This document shows positions 1 to 7,610 of a stretch of 14,032 bases of DNA, piece by piece; position 1 is the stretch's first letter; each line of letters begins with the position of its first letter. Below the pieces are notes generated by a model that saw nothing but the letters and a program-made list of their open reading frames with translations, was not told the origin of the DNA and made no database searches. A program made the position numbers and the translations under genes. The DNA comes from Acidobacteriota bacterium (GTDB taxonomy: Bacteria > Acidobacteriota > Terriglobia > Bryobacterales > Bryobacteraceae), in contig QHXU01000060.1 of the NCBI GenBank assembly GCA_003223065.1, positions 1 to 14,032 on the forward strand. Direction: 5' to 3'.

Positions 1-2411
1 TCGAAACCGGCAGCGGTCGAGCGGTCGACCACCGCCTTCCCTCCGAATCCCGTCAGAGCGATGGCAGGGATGCTGCACAACTCCGGCGTGGTGCGAACTT
101 CGTGAATGAATTCGTATCCATCCATGCCCGGCATCTTGATATCGGAAATAATCAGGTCCGGACGGAAGGTTTTTGCTAGCTGCAGGCCTCTTACGCCATC
201 CAGGGCGGTCAACACAGTATGACCCATCAGCTCCAACTCCATCTTCATCAGAAAGAGCACGTCCTCCGAATCCTCGATCAGTAGAATCCGCACGGCTCTG
301 GAGCGGTCCGCGTCCCGCAGTTTGTCGCGATCCAGTTCGCCGGTCATGGGCTGACCTTCGGCGGCAGGCAGTCTTACGTGAAAGGTGCTGCCGAAGTCGA
401 GTCCTTTACTTTCCGCCCAGATTTTTCCGGCGTGCATCTCAACGATCTGCCGCGCGATGGCCAGGCCGAGTCCAAGTCCCGATTGAGATGTCAGCCAGGC
501 ATGGGTCCCCTGACGGAAGGGCTGAAAGATCTGCTCGAGAAATGCCGGGTGGATACCGGTTCCCGTGTCTCTGACCTCCACCGCCGCTTCGCCGTCGACC
601 AGCAGAGAGCGAATCGCGATAACACCGCTGGTTTCGGTATACTTGACCGCATTTACGAGCAGGTTCATCACGACCTGCTCCAACCGGATCGAGTCCCCGA
701 AAAGGGGAACCGGCTTGGGCCAGAGTTCGGTGGTCAGCTGGAGTTGCTTGGCGGCAGCCATTTCCCGCACCGCTTCGACGGAGGCCAACACGATCTGGTT
801 CAGATCGATCAGCTTCCGCTCCATGCGAATTTTTCCCTCTGAGATTCGCGCCAGGTCGAGGCAGTCGTCCACCAGCCGGGCCAGTGTCTGGGCGTTTCGC
901 TCCATGGAGCTGACGCCCTCGGCCAGGATCGGGTCCTGCGAAATCAGGGCATGATTCTTCAGCATCCTGGTCCAGCCGATGACCGGCATCAAAGGATTCC
1001 TCAGTTCGTGGTTGAGGATCGCCAGAAACTCATCCTTGGCGCGGCTCGCTCTTTCGGCTTTGTCCCTCTCGGCGGTCACCTCGTGGTAGAGGCGCGCGTT
1101 CTCGAGAGCCAGTGCGCATCGATGGGCCAGGTCTTCGCACAACGCCAGATCGGCGGGTTGATAACGGCGGCTGGAGGGCGCCGAAACGAACGTTAGCACA
1201 CCCAGGATTCGCTCATGAATCTGGAGTGGAACCACAACCGCGGAACAGCCGCGCAGCACGCGAAGCAGCGCCGCATGGGCCGGGCTGTCGGCGACTTTCT
1301 CACACCAGCTATCGCTCACCTGGGAGACGATATAAGGGCTGGCCGTGATCGTGCCGAGATCTCCCCTGGTCGGAGTCCGCGGGCGGAACAGGCAATGCCG
1401 TTTTAGCTCTCTGGCCAGTTCGGCCGCGGAGGGATCCGCGTGCACCACTTCCAACTGTCGGAGGGTGCCATCTGCATCGACGAGATCGATGAAACACCAC
1501 GCCGCAAGGTAAGGCACGGCGAGGTGCGCCACGCTGACCAGGCTGGCCTCCACGTCCAGCGATCCAACCAGCAGGGAGCTGGCTTCGGCCAGGAATTGAA
1601 ACCGCCGCGACGCCTCGGCTTTGGCGTGTCCCACCAGGGAGCGGGCGCGTTCTGCCTCCAGACGCTTACGCTCGGTCACGTCGCGAATAAGCCAGCGCAA
1701 ACTTCCTGTTGCCGGGTCGCCCCGTTCAGCGGCCACCGTGATGGCAGTGGGGGTCGCCGGACGATTTTTGGGTTTTATGGCGATCTGCCAGTCTTCGATC
1801 TTATCGAGCGTGCCCATCCGCAGTGCGCGCAATTGCTCGCTAAATGAGTCACGAGTGTCCTCAACCACGAAATCGATCAGACTCCTGCCGGGCATTGCAT
1901 GCTTGGGCGTTCCCAGCAGCACCGCTGCCGCCGTGTTCGCTTCCCGGATCGAGCCATCGAAGTCCGTGACCAGGTACCCGTCAGGTGCGAAGTCGAACAG
2001 AGCCTGGTAGCGGTAGCGTTCTTTTTCCACCGCATGATGTGCGGCGGTGAGATTTTCATTCTGCCGGCGCAGCTGGTCCTCGATGCGCTGGAGGTCGCCC
2101 AGGCTTTGCTGCAACCGGGTATTCGCCTCCTGAACCCCCCGAAGCACCATCTCGAAGGGTGACAGACTCTCGGCGAAGCAGTTCAGGGCGCGCACCAGTG
2201 CCTGCTCTCCCTGCTCTCCGAACTGGTTCCCAAGGGCGGCCATAACCGCCTTCTGGTGCGCCGCCGCCATTTCAAGCACCCCCACCCCCTGGGCAAGCGC
2301 GCGGCGGCCTACCTCGTAGGCGCGCCGCAAGGCCGCTTCACCCCGGCCGGCGAGATAATCCTGCATCGCGGCTGCGTATTCTTCCGCGAGATCCTTCGGC
2401 GTGCCGTTCAT
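1..2411 (-). CDS. Hybrid sensor histidine kinase with RsbU-type N-terminal domain (partial, runs off left edge)
   Basis: An uninterrupted frame of 803 codons enters from the window edge, so the C-terminus is missing. Residues 8-90 (motif AYEVGRRALAQGVGVLEMAA) resemble the helical RsbT-binding domain at the N-terminus of RsbU. A coiled coil follows (about 95-135), then PAS (135-248, ending in the usual DVTERK), GAF (about 270-440), HisKA with NHELRNP and phospho-acceptor His468, HATPase with N-box Asn583/Asn587, D615TGTG and GLGLGL (645-650), and a receiver domain from 707 with Asp757 and Thr787; its conserved Lys lies outside the window. The start codon overlaps the rsbX stop as ATGA, implying translational coupling. 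It probably autophosphorylates on His468 and passes phosphate to its own receiver. RsbT binding is inferred from the N-terminal domain and the operon. Kinase identity is very secure; the RsbU_N assignment is good but read by eye. Confidence 0.93.
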   Translation of the reverse strand, partial: MNGTPKDLAEEYAAAMQDYLAGRGEAALRRAYEVGRRALAQGVGVLEMAAAHQKAVMAALGNQFGEQGEQALVRALNCFAESLSPFEMVLRGVQEANTRLQQSLGDLQRIEDQLRRQNENLTAAHHAVEKERYRYQALFDFAPDGYLVTDFDGSIREANTAAAVLLGTPKHAMPGRSLIDFVVEDTRDSFSEQLRALRMGTLDKIEDWQIAIKPKNRPATPTAITVAAERGDPATGSLRWLIRDVTERKRLEAERARSLVGHAKAEASRRFQFLAEASSLLVGSLDVEASLVSVAHLAVPYLAAWCFIDLVDADGTLRQLEVVHADPSAAELARELKRHCLFRPRTPTRGDLGTITASPYIVSQVSDSWCEKVADSPAHAALLRVLRGCSAVVVPLQIHERILGVLTFVSAPSSRRYQPADLALCEDLAHRCALALENARLYHEVTAERDKAERASRAKDEFLAILNHELRNPLMPVIGWTRMLKNHALISQDPILAEGVSSMERNAQTLARLVDDCLDLARISEGKIRMERKLIDLNQIVLASVEAVREMAAAKQLQLTTELWPKPVPLFGDSIRLEQVVMNLLVNAVKYTETSGVIAIRSLLVDGEAAVEVRDTGTGIHPAFLEQIFQPFRQGTHAWLTSQSGLGLGLAIARQIVEMHAGKIWAESKGLDFGSTFHVRLPAAEGQPMTGELDRDKLRDADRSRAVRILLIEDSEDVLFLMKMELELMGHTVLTALDGVRGLQLAKTFRPDLIISDIKMPGMDGYEFIHEVRTTPELCSIPAIALTGFGGKAVVDRSTAAGF

Positions 2412-3046
2412 TTAGCCCATCCCAAATACCGCGCTACCAAGACCAGACCGTCGTCGGTTTTCTTGCTGTACTGGGAGCAAATGTAGTCCGCGATGTTATC
2501 GAGATCATCATCGATGGCCACTTCGCCGGCAAATCCGCCGTTGATGCCGTCGGTCGTCAGAATCAAGAGGTCCCCTCGCGCCACGGGCTTGATCACCGTC
2601 TGCAGCGCGGGCAGCCTGTAACCCAATAACCCGGGCCGCAAGAACAGCAGCTCTTCACCATGTTCGGCCGCCGGGTCGCTCCGCAACAATACACCTTCAA
2701 CATTGCCCACTCCCATCCAGGTGACTGTGTTTTCGATTCCGCGAAAAGAAGCCAGGCTCAGAACCGCGCCGCGCGTGTGCCTGAGCTGCTCGTGGCACCC
2801 CCGAACCAGTGTAATGAGGTTGCCGTCCGCCTGGCTCTCCAGTGTCGCCATCGCGATTCGAGCAGCAGACGCAGCTTCGCAGCCATGCCCGGAACCATCC
2901 GCCACAGCTACGAGCGTGCCCCCGTCAAACGGTTTCACCAGGTGCAGATCGCCCGATTCGGCCTCGCCCGCGAACGGCAGCGCCGCTATGCCGTACTCGA
3001 TCAAGGGCGCCTGCTGAGGACCAAGTGTCATTTTTCCGGCACCCAT
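2408..3046 (-). CDS. rsbX: RsbX-like PP2C-type phosphatase (SpoIIE domain)
   Basis: The protein is 212 aa, close to the size of RsbX, and consists of a single phosphatase domain. Acidic metal-binding positions typical of PP2C/SpoIIE enzymes are visible: Asp50 in ADGSGHG, Asp166 in TTDGING, and Asp198-Asp199 near the C-terminus. In Bacillus subtilis, RsbX dephosphorylates RsbS and RsbR after RsbT has phosphorylated them, resetting the switch; the gene order rsbS-rsbT-rsbX supports the same role here. Its 5' end overlaps rsbT by 19 bp. A second in-frame ATG (codon 6, 3031-3029) would instead give a 4-bp ATGA overlap with the rsbT stop and removes residues that look unconserved, so the real start may be 3031. 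The stop overlaps the downstream kinase start by 4 bp. Confidence 0.88.
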   Translation of the reverse strand: MGAGKMTLGPQQAPLIEYGIAALPFAGEAESGDLHLVKPFDGGTLVAVADGSGHGCEAASAARIAMATLESQADGNLITLVRGCHEQLRHTRGAVLSLASFRGIENTVTWMGVGNVEGVLLRSDPAAEHGEELLFLRPGLLGYRLPALQTVIKPVARGDLLILTTDGINGGFAGEVAIDDDLDNIADYICSQYSKKTDDGLVLVARYLGWAK

Positions 3047-3453
3047 TTCCTCATGGTAACGGTGGTGCCTTTCCCGGCCTTGGAGTCGACATAGAACTCA
3101 TCCATCAGGCGGCGAGAGCCTGGAAGCCCCAGGCCCAGGCCTCTGGAGGTGGAATAACCGTCCACCATCGCCTGTGCCACATCCGGGATTCCCGGACCGT
3201 TGTCCCGTGCGACCACCTCCAGACCGCGCCGGGGCCCATTCTCGATCACGGACAAGATCACTTCCCCCGGCTTGGCATACTCAACGATATTCCGCGCCAC
3301 CTCCGAGACAGCAGTGGCAATCATCACCAGGTTCGCGCCGGTGAACCCGATCTTTGCTGCCAAAGTTCGGGCCGCCATCCGCGCTTCGACGATGTCGAGG
3401 TCGGACGTAATGGGAATTTGTCTCCCAACCTGCCTGGCTTCATTGTCCTTCAT
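3028..3453 (-). CDS. rsbT: RsbT-like switch serine/threonine protein kinase
   Basis: A 141-aa GHKL-fold serine kinase. The N-box SEVARNIVEYA (Asn55), the ATP-binding DNGPGIPD (84-91) and the lid GLGLGLPGSRRLMDEF are all intact, and length and order match RsbT. In B. subtilis, RsbT is held by the RsbR/RsbS stressosome, phosphorylates RsbS on stress, is released, and binds the N-terminal domain of RsbU. Here the only RsbU-like N-terminus visible is on the hybrid kinase two genes downstream. The gene overlaps the end of rsbS by 14 bp; no ideal Shine-Dalgarno sits before the ATG (a GGAGGAGG lies about 20 nt upstream), which fits translational coupling. It could be called a generic anti-sigma factor kinase (RsbW-like), but flanking by rsbS and rsbX argues for RsbT. 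Confidence 0.93.
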   Translation of the reverse strand: MKDNEARQVGRQIPITSDLDIVEARMAARTLAAKIGFTGANLVMIATAVSEVARNIVEYAKPGEVILSVIENGPRRGLEVVARDNGPGIPDVAQAMVDGYSTSRGLGLGLPGSRRLMDEFYVDSKAGKGTTVTMRKWVPEK

Positions 3454-3793
3454 ACCGCAACAAGGCCAAGGCCTCCTCCAAGTCCAGTGCGGTTGCTACG
3501 CTACCCAACTCAAGTCCGAGCTGCACCATCGCAAATGCTACTTCCGGTTGGATGCCTACGATTACCGTTCTCGCTCCGCGGAGCCGGACCATCTGTGCCA
3601 GATCGCGCACGGTCCGCGTAGCGAAGGAATCCATTACGTCCAGAACAGTGACATCGACGATCACGCCCTTTGATCTGTACTTGCCTACGTGCGCGGCGAG
3701 GTCGTCACGCAACTGGATGAGATCGTCGTCGGTCAACGCGGACTGTATTGAGGCTATGACATAATCACCCTGTTTTAAGATGGGAACTCTCAT
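3440..3793 (-). CDS. rsbS: RsbS-like STAS domain protein (switch antagonist)
   Basis: A 117-aa single STAS domain. The segment VLDVMDSFATR places Ser56 at the position of B. subtilis RsbS Ser59, the residue phosphorylated by RsbT. The stretch GARTVIVGIQPEVAF and the C-terminal TALDLEEAL are also RsbS-like. RsbS normally forms the stressosome core with RsbR and sequesters RsbT. It is the first gene of the four-gene minus-strand operon and overlaps rsbT by 14 bp. No RsbR-type gene precedes it: about 440 bp of apparently non-coding DNA lies upstream. Either the RsbR partner is encoded elsewhere or RsbS acts alone. The ATG at 3793 has no clear Shine-Dalgarno. Confidence 0.93.
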   Translation of the reverse strand: MRVPILKQGDYVIASIQSALTDDDLIQLRDDLAAHVGKYRSKGVIVDVTVLDVMDSFATRTVRDLAQMVRLRGARTVIVGIQPEVAFAMVQLGLELGSVATALDLEEALALLRYEGQ

Positions 3794-4233
3794 GATTCAC
3801 GTGGCAGCATTGCGCGGAGTGTGTCGCCGAGGGGGGACTGAACGGGAAGGCGTGCGCGCTGCAACACGTGCGCTCGGGGGAGAGCCCTCATGGAGGATGA
3901 AATAGCCTCTTCGGGAAAAGGCGATCCAAGCATAACTCGGCCTGAGGTCCGGCGCTTAGCCGCGAACCACAAGAAGGAGTTTACAATATCGAGCCGCCGT
4001 TTTCAAAGGACCATAAGGTTAACACCGGAAGTTATCATCAGAATGGTTAACATGGTTCCAAAAGCAATTGAATCTAGCCGAGCTATCGGTTACAATGGCC
4101 GCGACGAGCTGGGATGTTCAGCAGTATCCGGGCTGGGAAGTTTCAGGGTTCGAGTCAGCTCATTTAGCCGGGGTCGTCGGGGCCCGGCGGCGATGATACG
4201 CAGATTGGCCATAATTGCGGGCTGGCGGAAATA
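3794..4233. promoter_or_regulatory. Divergent intergenic region between rsbS and the kinase-like gene
   Basis: This 440-bp stretch separates two divergent transcription units and must carry both promoters. I found no convincing gene. Short open frames exist on both strands, but their translations are low-complexity or Arg/Ser-rich and match nothing I recognise. The centre (about 3965-4095) is clearly more AT-rich than the flanking genes, as expected of a promoter region. It contains two copies of GGTTAACA (4017-4024 and 4045-4052). I could not assign a -35/-10 pair or a sigma-54 site with confidence. Confidence 0.6.
4017..4052 (+). repeat. Pair of GGTTAACA direct repeats
   Basis: Two identical 8-bp copies, each containing the palindrome GTTAAC, begin 28 bp apart in the AT-rich part of the divergent promoter region. 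Paired sites of this form can be operators, but the repeats are short and could be chance. Confidence 0.35.
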
Positions 4234-4950
4234 ATGGAGAAGTCTCATATTGATCGCGCCGAAGTACTACGGCGCATTCGCGCCCATTGGTTGTCCAATG
4301 CCACCCATGACTTGCGGGGCCCCCTCTTTGCCGCTCGAGGCTACACCAAGATGATGCTCGACGAGCGCGCCGGAAGGGTGACCGAGGAACAACGGAGATT
4401 TCTGACCACGATTTTGGACAATCTGAATAGGCTGGCCAATCTGACTGACGAACTACAGAGTTTCCCGACCGACGACGCGCTTCGGCTGGAACCCATCAGC
4501 CTCACCGAACTGTTGCGGACAGTGGTACAAGACTGGCGCGGGCCTGCGGGAAAGAAACTGTTGCACCTGGTTGAAAACATCCCGGTTGGCCCGATCGAAA
4601 CGACGGGCGACCGGGACAAGTTAGGTCTGGCAGCGCACAAATTGCTCGGCGCAGCGGTCGAATTTACAGGACCGGGCGGAAGAGTAGAAGTGCAGGCACA
4701 GCAAAAAGAAGACGAAATCACAATACTAATTTCGGCTACTCCCACGCTACTGACCTCGGGCGCCCCTAACGGCGTGCTTGATACTTCCAACCAGGCTGTT
4801 TTTGACCTTTCGACGCCTTGTGAGATCCTGCGATTGCATGGAGGCACCACGTCGGTGAGGTGTTCTTCCCGCGATGGCTACCGGGTAGTATGCCAGTTAC
4901 CCTTAATTCGGTCACTAGAATGCAAAGGAGTAGCCGAAGCCAATGGTTAA
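4234..4950 (+). CDS. Histidine-kinase-like protein with degenerate ATP-binding domain
   Basis: A 238-aa soluble protein without a sensor domain or membrane segment. Residues 15-76 are a good HisKA dimerisation domain with H-box THDLRGPL and phospho-acceptor His25. The following HATPase-like half (about 85-225) has lost its signature residues: the segment that should hold the N-box (KLLGAAVEFTGPGG, 136-149) has Gly/Ala in place of the conserved Asn, and no DxGxG or GxGxG motif is present, only a Ser/Thr/Pro-rich stretch at 166-176. It probably cannot bind ATP normally. It may act as a phosphotransfer or phosphatase partner, or as an adaptor phosphorylated by another kinase. The stop overlaps the NtrC-type regulator by 8 bp, so the two are co-translated and probably work together. 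Confidence 0.85.
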   Translation: MEKSHIDRAEVLRRIRAHWLSNATHDLRGPLFAARGYTKMMLDERAGRVTEEQRRFLTTILDNLNRLANLTDELQSFPTDDALRLEPISLTELLRTVVQDWRGPAGKKLLHLVENIPVGPIETTGDRDKLGLAAHKLLGAAVEFTGPGGRVEVQAQQKEDEITILISATPTLLTSGAPNGVLDTSNQAVFDLSTPCEILRLHGGTTSVRCSSRDGYRVVCQLPLIRSLECKGVAEANG

Positions 4951-6361
4951 GCCAGGCGTGTGGGTAGTGGATGACGATGACAGCACGCGTGCGTATCTGT
5001 GGGATTTCCTTTCTTCACGCGGCTACGACGTTCAGTGCCTGGATTCCGGAGAGCAGGTCATCCGGCGCTTGGCCTCGGCGCAGCGTCCCTCGCTTTTGAT
5101 CCTCGACATCCATATGCCGCATGTCGGTGGTCTTGAAGTGTTGGCCCAGATGGATAAGCTGGGCCGGCGCATTCCGGCGATTGTGCTTTCCGGCATCGAT
5201 CAAGTGTCCACGGTTGTACGGGCCATGCGGCTGGGGGCTTCGGATTATTTGTTGAAGCCCTTAGATGAGAAAGAACTGGAGTTGGCGATCGAAAAGGTGC
5301 TCGAAGAGCACGGCAATGGCGATAGCCTGGATCTGGAGCTGCCGACGCCTGAGACCGCGTTCCCGTCCTCGAACAAGAGGATGCTGCAGATCAAGGCGAT
5401 TTGCGACCACGTGGCCTACACCGACGTGCCGGTGTTGATTCTGGGTGAATCCGGCGCCGGCAAGGAAGTGCTGGCGCGTTACCTACACACGCAGTCTGGA
5501 CGGAATGAAATGTTCGTGAAAGTGAACTGCGCCGCTCTTCCGACCGAGCTTCTCGAGTCCGAGCTCTTCGGTCACGAGCGCGGAGCGTTCACCGGCGCCC
5601 TGCGGGAGAAGCCAGGAAAGTTCGAACTGGCGGGTCAAGGCACGATCATGCTCGATGAGATCGCCGAGATGAGTCCTCTTCTGCAGGCGAAGCTGCTGCA
5701 TGTCCTGCAAGACGGCGAATATTCGCGGCTGGGCGGAACCAAGACGCTCAGATCCGAAGCAAGGCTGATCGCCGCGACCAATAAACGTCTTCACAACCTG
5801 GTTGCGACCGGAGAATTTCGGGAGGATTTGTATTTCCGGCTCAACGTCATCACCATCGAGGTCCCGCCTTTACGCGAACGGCCAGAGGACATTGGACCAC
5901 TTTGTGAGCGATTTGTAGAAAAGTACCGCGCGAAGTACAAAAGTAATGTGAAGCGCCTGCCGGAAGAATTGCAACATGCCTTTGCCCGGTTCAGCTGGCC
6001 CGGTAACGTGCGGCAGCTAGAGAATGCCGTCAAACGATTCCTCATCCTTCCGGATTTGCAGCTGACGCTGGCTGAGCTGCGGGAATCCGGGTCCCAGCGC
6101 GACATCGCTCCACAGGGAAGTTTCTCCCTCAAGGAGCTGTCCTCCATGGCCGCTGAACGGGCGGAGAAAGAACTGATTCTACGCACGCTCGATGAGGTGA
6201 ATTGGAACCGCAAGCTGGCGGCCCGGCGCCTCAACATCTGCTACAAGTCCCTTCTCAACAAGCTCCGCCGGTGGCAGTTGCGGGGACGGTCTGAGGTGAC
6301 GGCCAACCGCGACGTGTCCGAGGACGTCTATACCATCTCGGCGACAGGAAGCAGAAACTGA
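4943..6361 (+). CDS. NtrC-family sigma-54-dependent response regulator
   Basis: A 472-aa activator with the complete three-domain layout. The receiver domain (1-122) has acidic pocket Asp10-Asp13, phospho-acceptor Asp55, Ser83 and Lys105. The AAA+ sigma-54 interaction domain (about 140-370) has Walker A GESGAGKE (168-175), the sigma-54-contacting loop GAFTGA (214-219), Walker B IMLDE (235-239) and arginine residues in FREDLYFRLN. The Fis-type helix-turn-helix (about 410-455) includes RKLAARRLNICYKSLLNKLR. All key residues are intact, so it should remodel sigma-54 RNA polymerase when phosphorylated. AAGGAG (4925-4930) lies 12 nt before the ATG, inside the upstream gene. The neighbouring kinase-like protein is its expected partner, although it looks unable to bind ATP. 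Target genes cannot be named from the sequence. Confidence 0.96.
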   Translation: MVKPGVWVVDDDDSTRAYLWDFLSSRGYDVQCLDSGEQVIRRLASAQRPSLLILDIHMPHVGGLEVLAQMDKLGRRIPAIVLSGIDQVSTVVRAMRLGASDYLLKPLDEKELELAIEKVLEEHGNGDSLDLELPTPETAFPSSNKRMLQIKAICDHVAYTDVPVLILGESGAGKEVLARYLHTQSGRNEMFVKVNCAALPTELLESELFGHERGAFTGALREKPGKFELAGQGTIMLDEIAEMSPLLQAKLLHVLQDGEYSRLGGTKTLRSEARLIAATNKRLHNLVATGEFREDLYFRLNVITIEVPPLRERPEDIGPLCERFVEKYRAKYKSNVKRLPEELQHAFARFSWPGNVRQLENAVKRFLILPDLQLTLAELRESGSQRDIAPQGSFSLKELSSMAAERAEKELILRTLDEVNWNRKLAARRLNICYKSLLNKLRRWQLRGRSEVTANRDVSEDVYTISATGSRN

Positions 6362-6417
6362 GTTCCACTCCGTTTCACCGTTCCTTCCCCCTCGGGGGCC
6401 CGGCGTAACCGCTAATT

Positions 6418-6440
6418 CGTTATCATTGCATCAGATAACG
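6418..6440 (+). repeat. Inverted repeat CGTTATC / GATAACG upstream of yvcK
   Basis: Perfect 7-bp arms (6418-6424 and 6434-6440) flank a 9-bp spacer in the 107-bp gap between the sigma-54 activator and yvcK. No T-run follows, so it is not a typical intrinsic terminator; an operator or leader hairpin is more likely. A separate short CCCC/GGGG hairpin at 6387-6398 also lacks a T-run. Confidence 0.45.
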
Positions 6441-6468
6441 GTTCTAAGCCGCAGAAGGCTGCTGTGGC

Positions 6469-7584
6469 ATGATTCGTGCATCTTCCAAAACGGAAGACAT
6501 GAATATTGTTGGAATCGGCGGGGGGACCGGACTACCGGTACTGCTGCGCGGCCTGAAGCAACTGAGGGATCGCAGCGTGGACGGGAACGCCAGTGACTCG
6601 TTCTCGGTCACGGCCTTAGTCTGCGTTTCCGACAACGGAGGCTCCAGCGGCTCCCTGCGGCAAGCCCTCGACATTCCGGCAGTGGGCGACCTTCGAAATT
6701 GCCTGGTCGCCTTAGCCGAAGGCAACCCCGCTCTGCGAGACATTTTTCAGTATCGGCTCAGAGGTGAATCTGGGCTGGACGGGCACTGCCTCGGCAATCT
6801 CATCGTAAGCGCCCTGTGCGCGCGTTCCGGAAATCTGCAGCAGGCGGTTCATCTGGCGGCTGAGATCCTGCAGTCGCAAGGACGCGTGCTGCCATCCACC
6901 GAGGTGAGCGCCACTCTTTGCGCGGAGTCGGAAAATGGCGCTATTGAACGAGGTGAGACGCAGATCACGGCTCGGCGGATGAAAATCCGGCGCGTGTGGC
7001 TCGAACCCCCGAACACGCCTCCCGCTCCCGGCGTACTCGAGACGCTGGCATCGGCGGATGCGATCGTGCTCGGGCCTGGCAGTCTTTACACCAGCGTCAT
7101 CGCGAACCTGCTCCCTACCGGTGTTGCAGATGCGGTGCGGAATTCGCCGGCTTTGAAGATTCTGGTGTGCAACCTCATGACGCAGGCCGGGGAGACCGAC
7201 GGCTACTCCGCCTCAGACCATGTGCGAGCAGTCCAGCAATACCTTGGCAGGGAAGGCGTCCACATCTGCCTCCTTAATTCGACCCCTATTTCCGAGGATC
7301 TGGAGGCGAAGTACGCACGCGCAGGAACGATGCCGGTATGCGGAGATCTCGAGGAAATATCGCTTCGGGGCGTCGTGCCGATCTGCTTGGATTTGCTGGG
7401 TGGAGGAGCGGATGGTGTCCGGCACGATCCTGGAAAACTCGCGCGGTGGATCGTTGGCTTGACCCGGGCATTCTTGCGCGCCCGCGACCTCAGGTTCGGT
7501 GACGTGCGCTGCTTTGTAGAGTCGGATGCCGCCAACGCGGGCGCGGAGGGCGTCTGGACGCCCAGCGACCTTCCCGCACTCTGA
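6469..7584 (+). CDS. yvcK: YvcK/CofD-like family protein (gluconeogenesis factor)
   Basis: A 371-aa member of the CofD/YvcK family. Near the N-terminus, GIGGGTGLPVLLRGLK holds the glycine-rich phosphate-binding loop. It is followed by VSDNGGSSGSLR (53-64), GDLRNCLVAL (73-82), GHCLGNL (105-111), the LGPGSLYTSVIANLL segment and the CNLMTQAGETDGYSASDHV motif, all family hallmarks. In B. subtilis, YvcK is a cytoplasmic protein that binds UDP-sugars and is needed for growth on gluconeogenic substrates and for cell shape; no enzyme activity is settled. In Firmicutes and Actinobacteria it sits between rapZ and whiA; neither is present here. The start is uncertain: ATG 6469 gives ten extra residues, whereas ATG 6499 begins directly at MNIVGIGGGTG and has GGAAG just upstream. 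The gene is convergent with the peroxiredoxin gene (26-bp gap). Confidence 0.92.
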   Translation: MIRASSKTEDMNIVGIGGGTGLPVLLRGLKQLRDRSVDGNASDSFSVTALVCVSDNGGSSGSLRQALDIPAVGDLRNCLVALAEGNPALRDIFQYRLRGESGLDGHCLGNLIVSALCARSGNLQQAVHLAAEILQSQGRVLPSTEVSATLCAESENGAIERGETQITARRMKIRRVWLEPPNTPPAPGVLETLASADAIVLGPGSLYTSVIANLLPTGVADAVRNSPALKILVCNLMTQAGETDGYSASDHVRAVQQYLGREGVHICLLNSTPISEDLEAKYARAGTMPVCGDLEEISLRGVVPICLDLLGGGADGVRHDPGKLARWIVGLTRAFLRARDLRFGDVRCFVESDAANAGAEGVWTPSDLPAL

Positions 7585-7610
7585 AGTGTGCAGGTGCCGC
7601 GTAAGCCAAT

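Noticed and set aside
173..2162. Several open frames of 60-154 codons on the plus strand opposite the hybrid kinase
   Set aside because: They are antisense shadows; the minus-strand frame is continuous for 803 codons with complete kinase motifs.
3790..3972. Minus-strand 60-codon frame overlapping the rsbS start by ATGA
   Set aside because: The composition is not protein-like, there is no homology I recognise, and it is not an RsbR-type STAS remnant.
3890..4234. Plus-strand open frame of 114 codons ending in TAATG overlap with the kinase-like gene
   Set aside because: The translation is Arg/Ser-rich with no recognisable domain, it crosses the AT-rich promoter core, and no Shine-Dalgarno is clear. 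The start-stop overlap is the only point in its favour.
6387..6398. CCCC/GGGG hairpin after the sigma-54 activator as terminator
   Set aside because: The stem is too short and no T-run follows.
6466..6479. GG-N10-GC spacing resembling a sigma-54 promoter at the yvcK start
   Set aside because: The -12 element is GTGC rather than TTGC and overlaps a possible start codon; probably chance.
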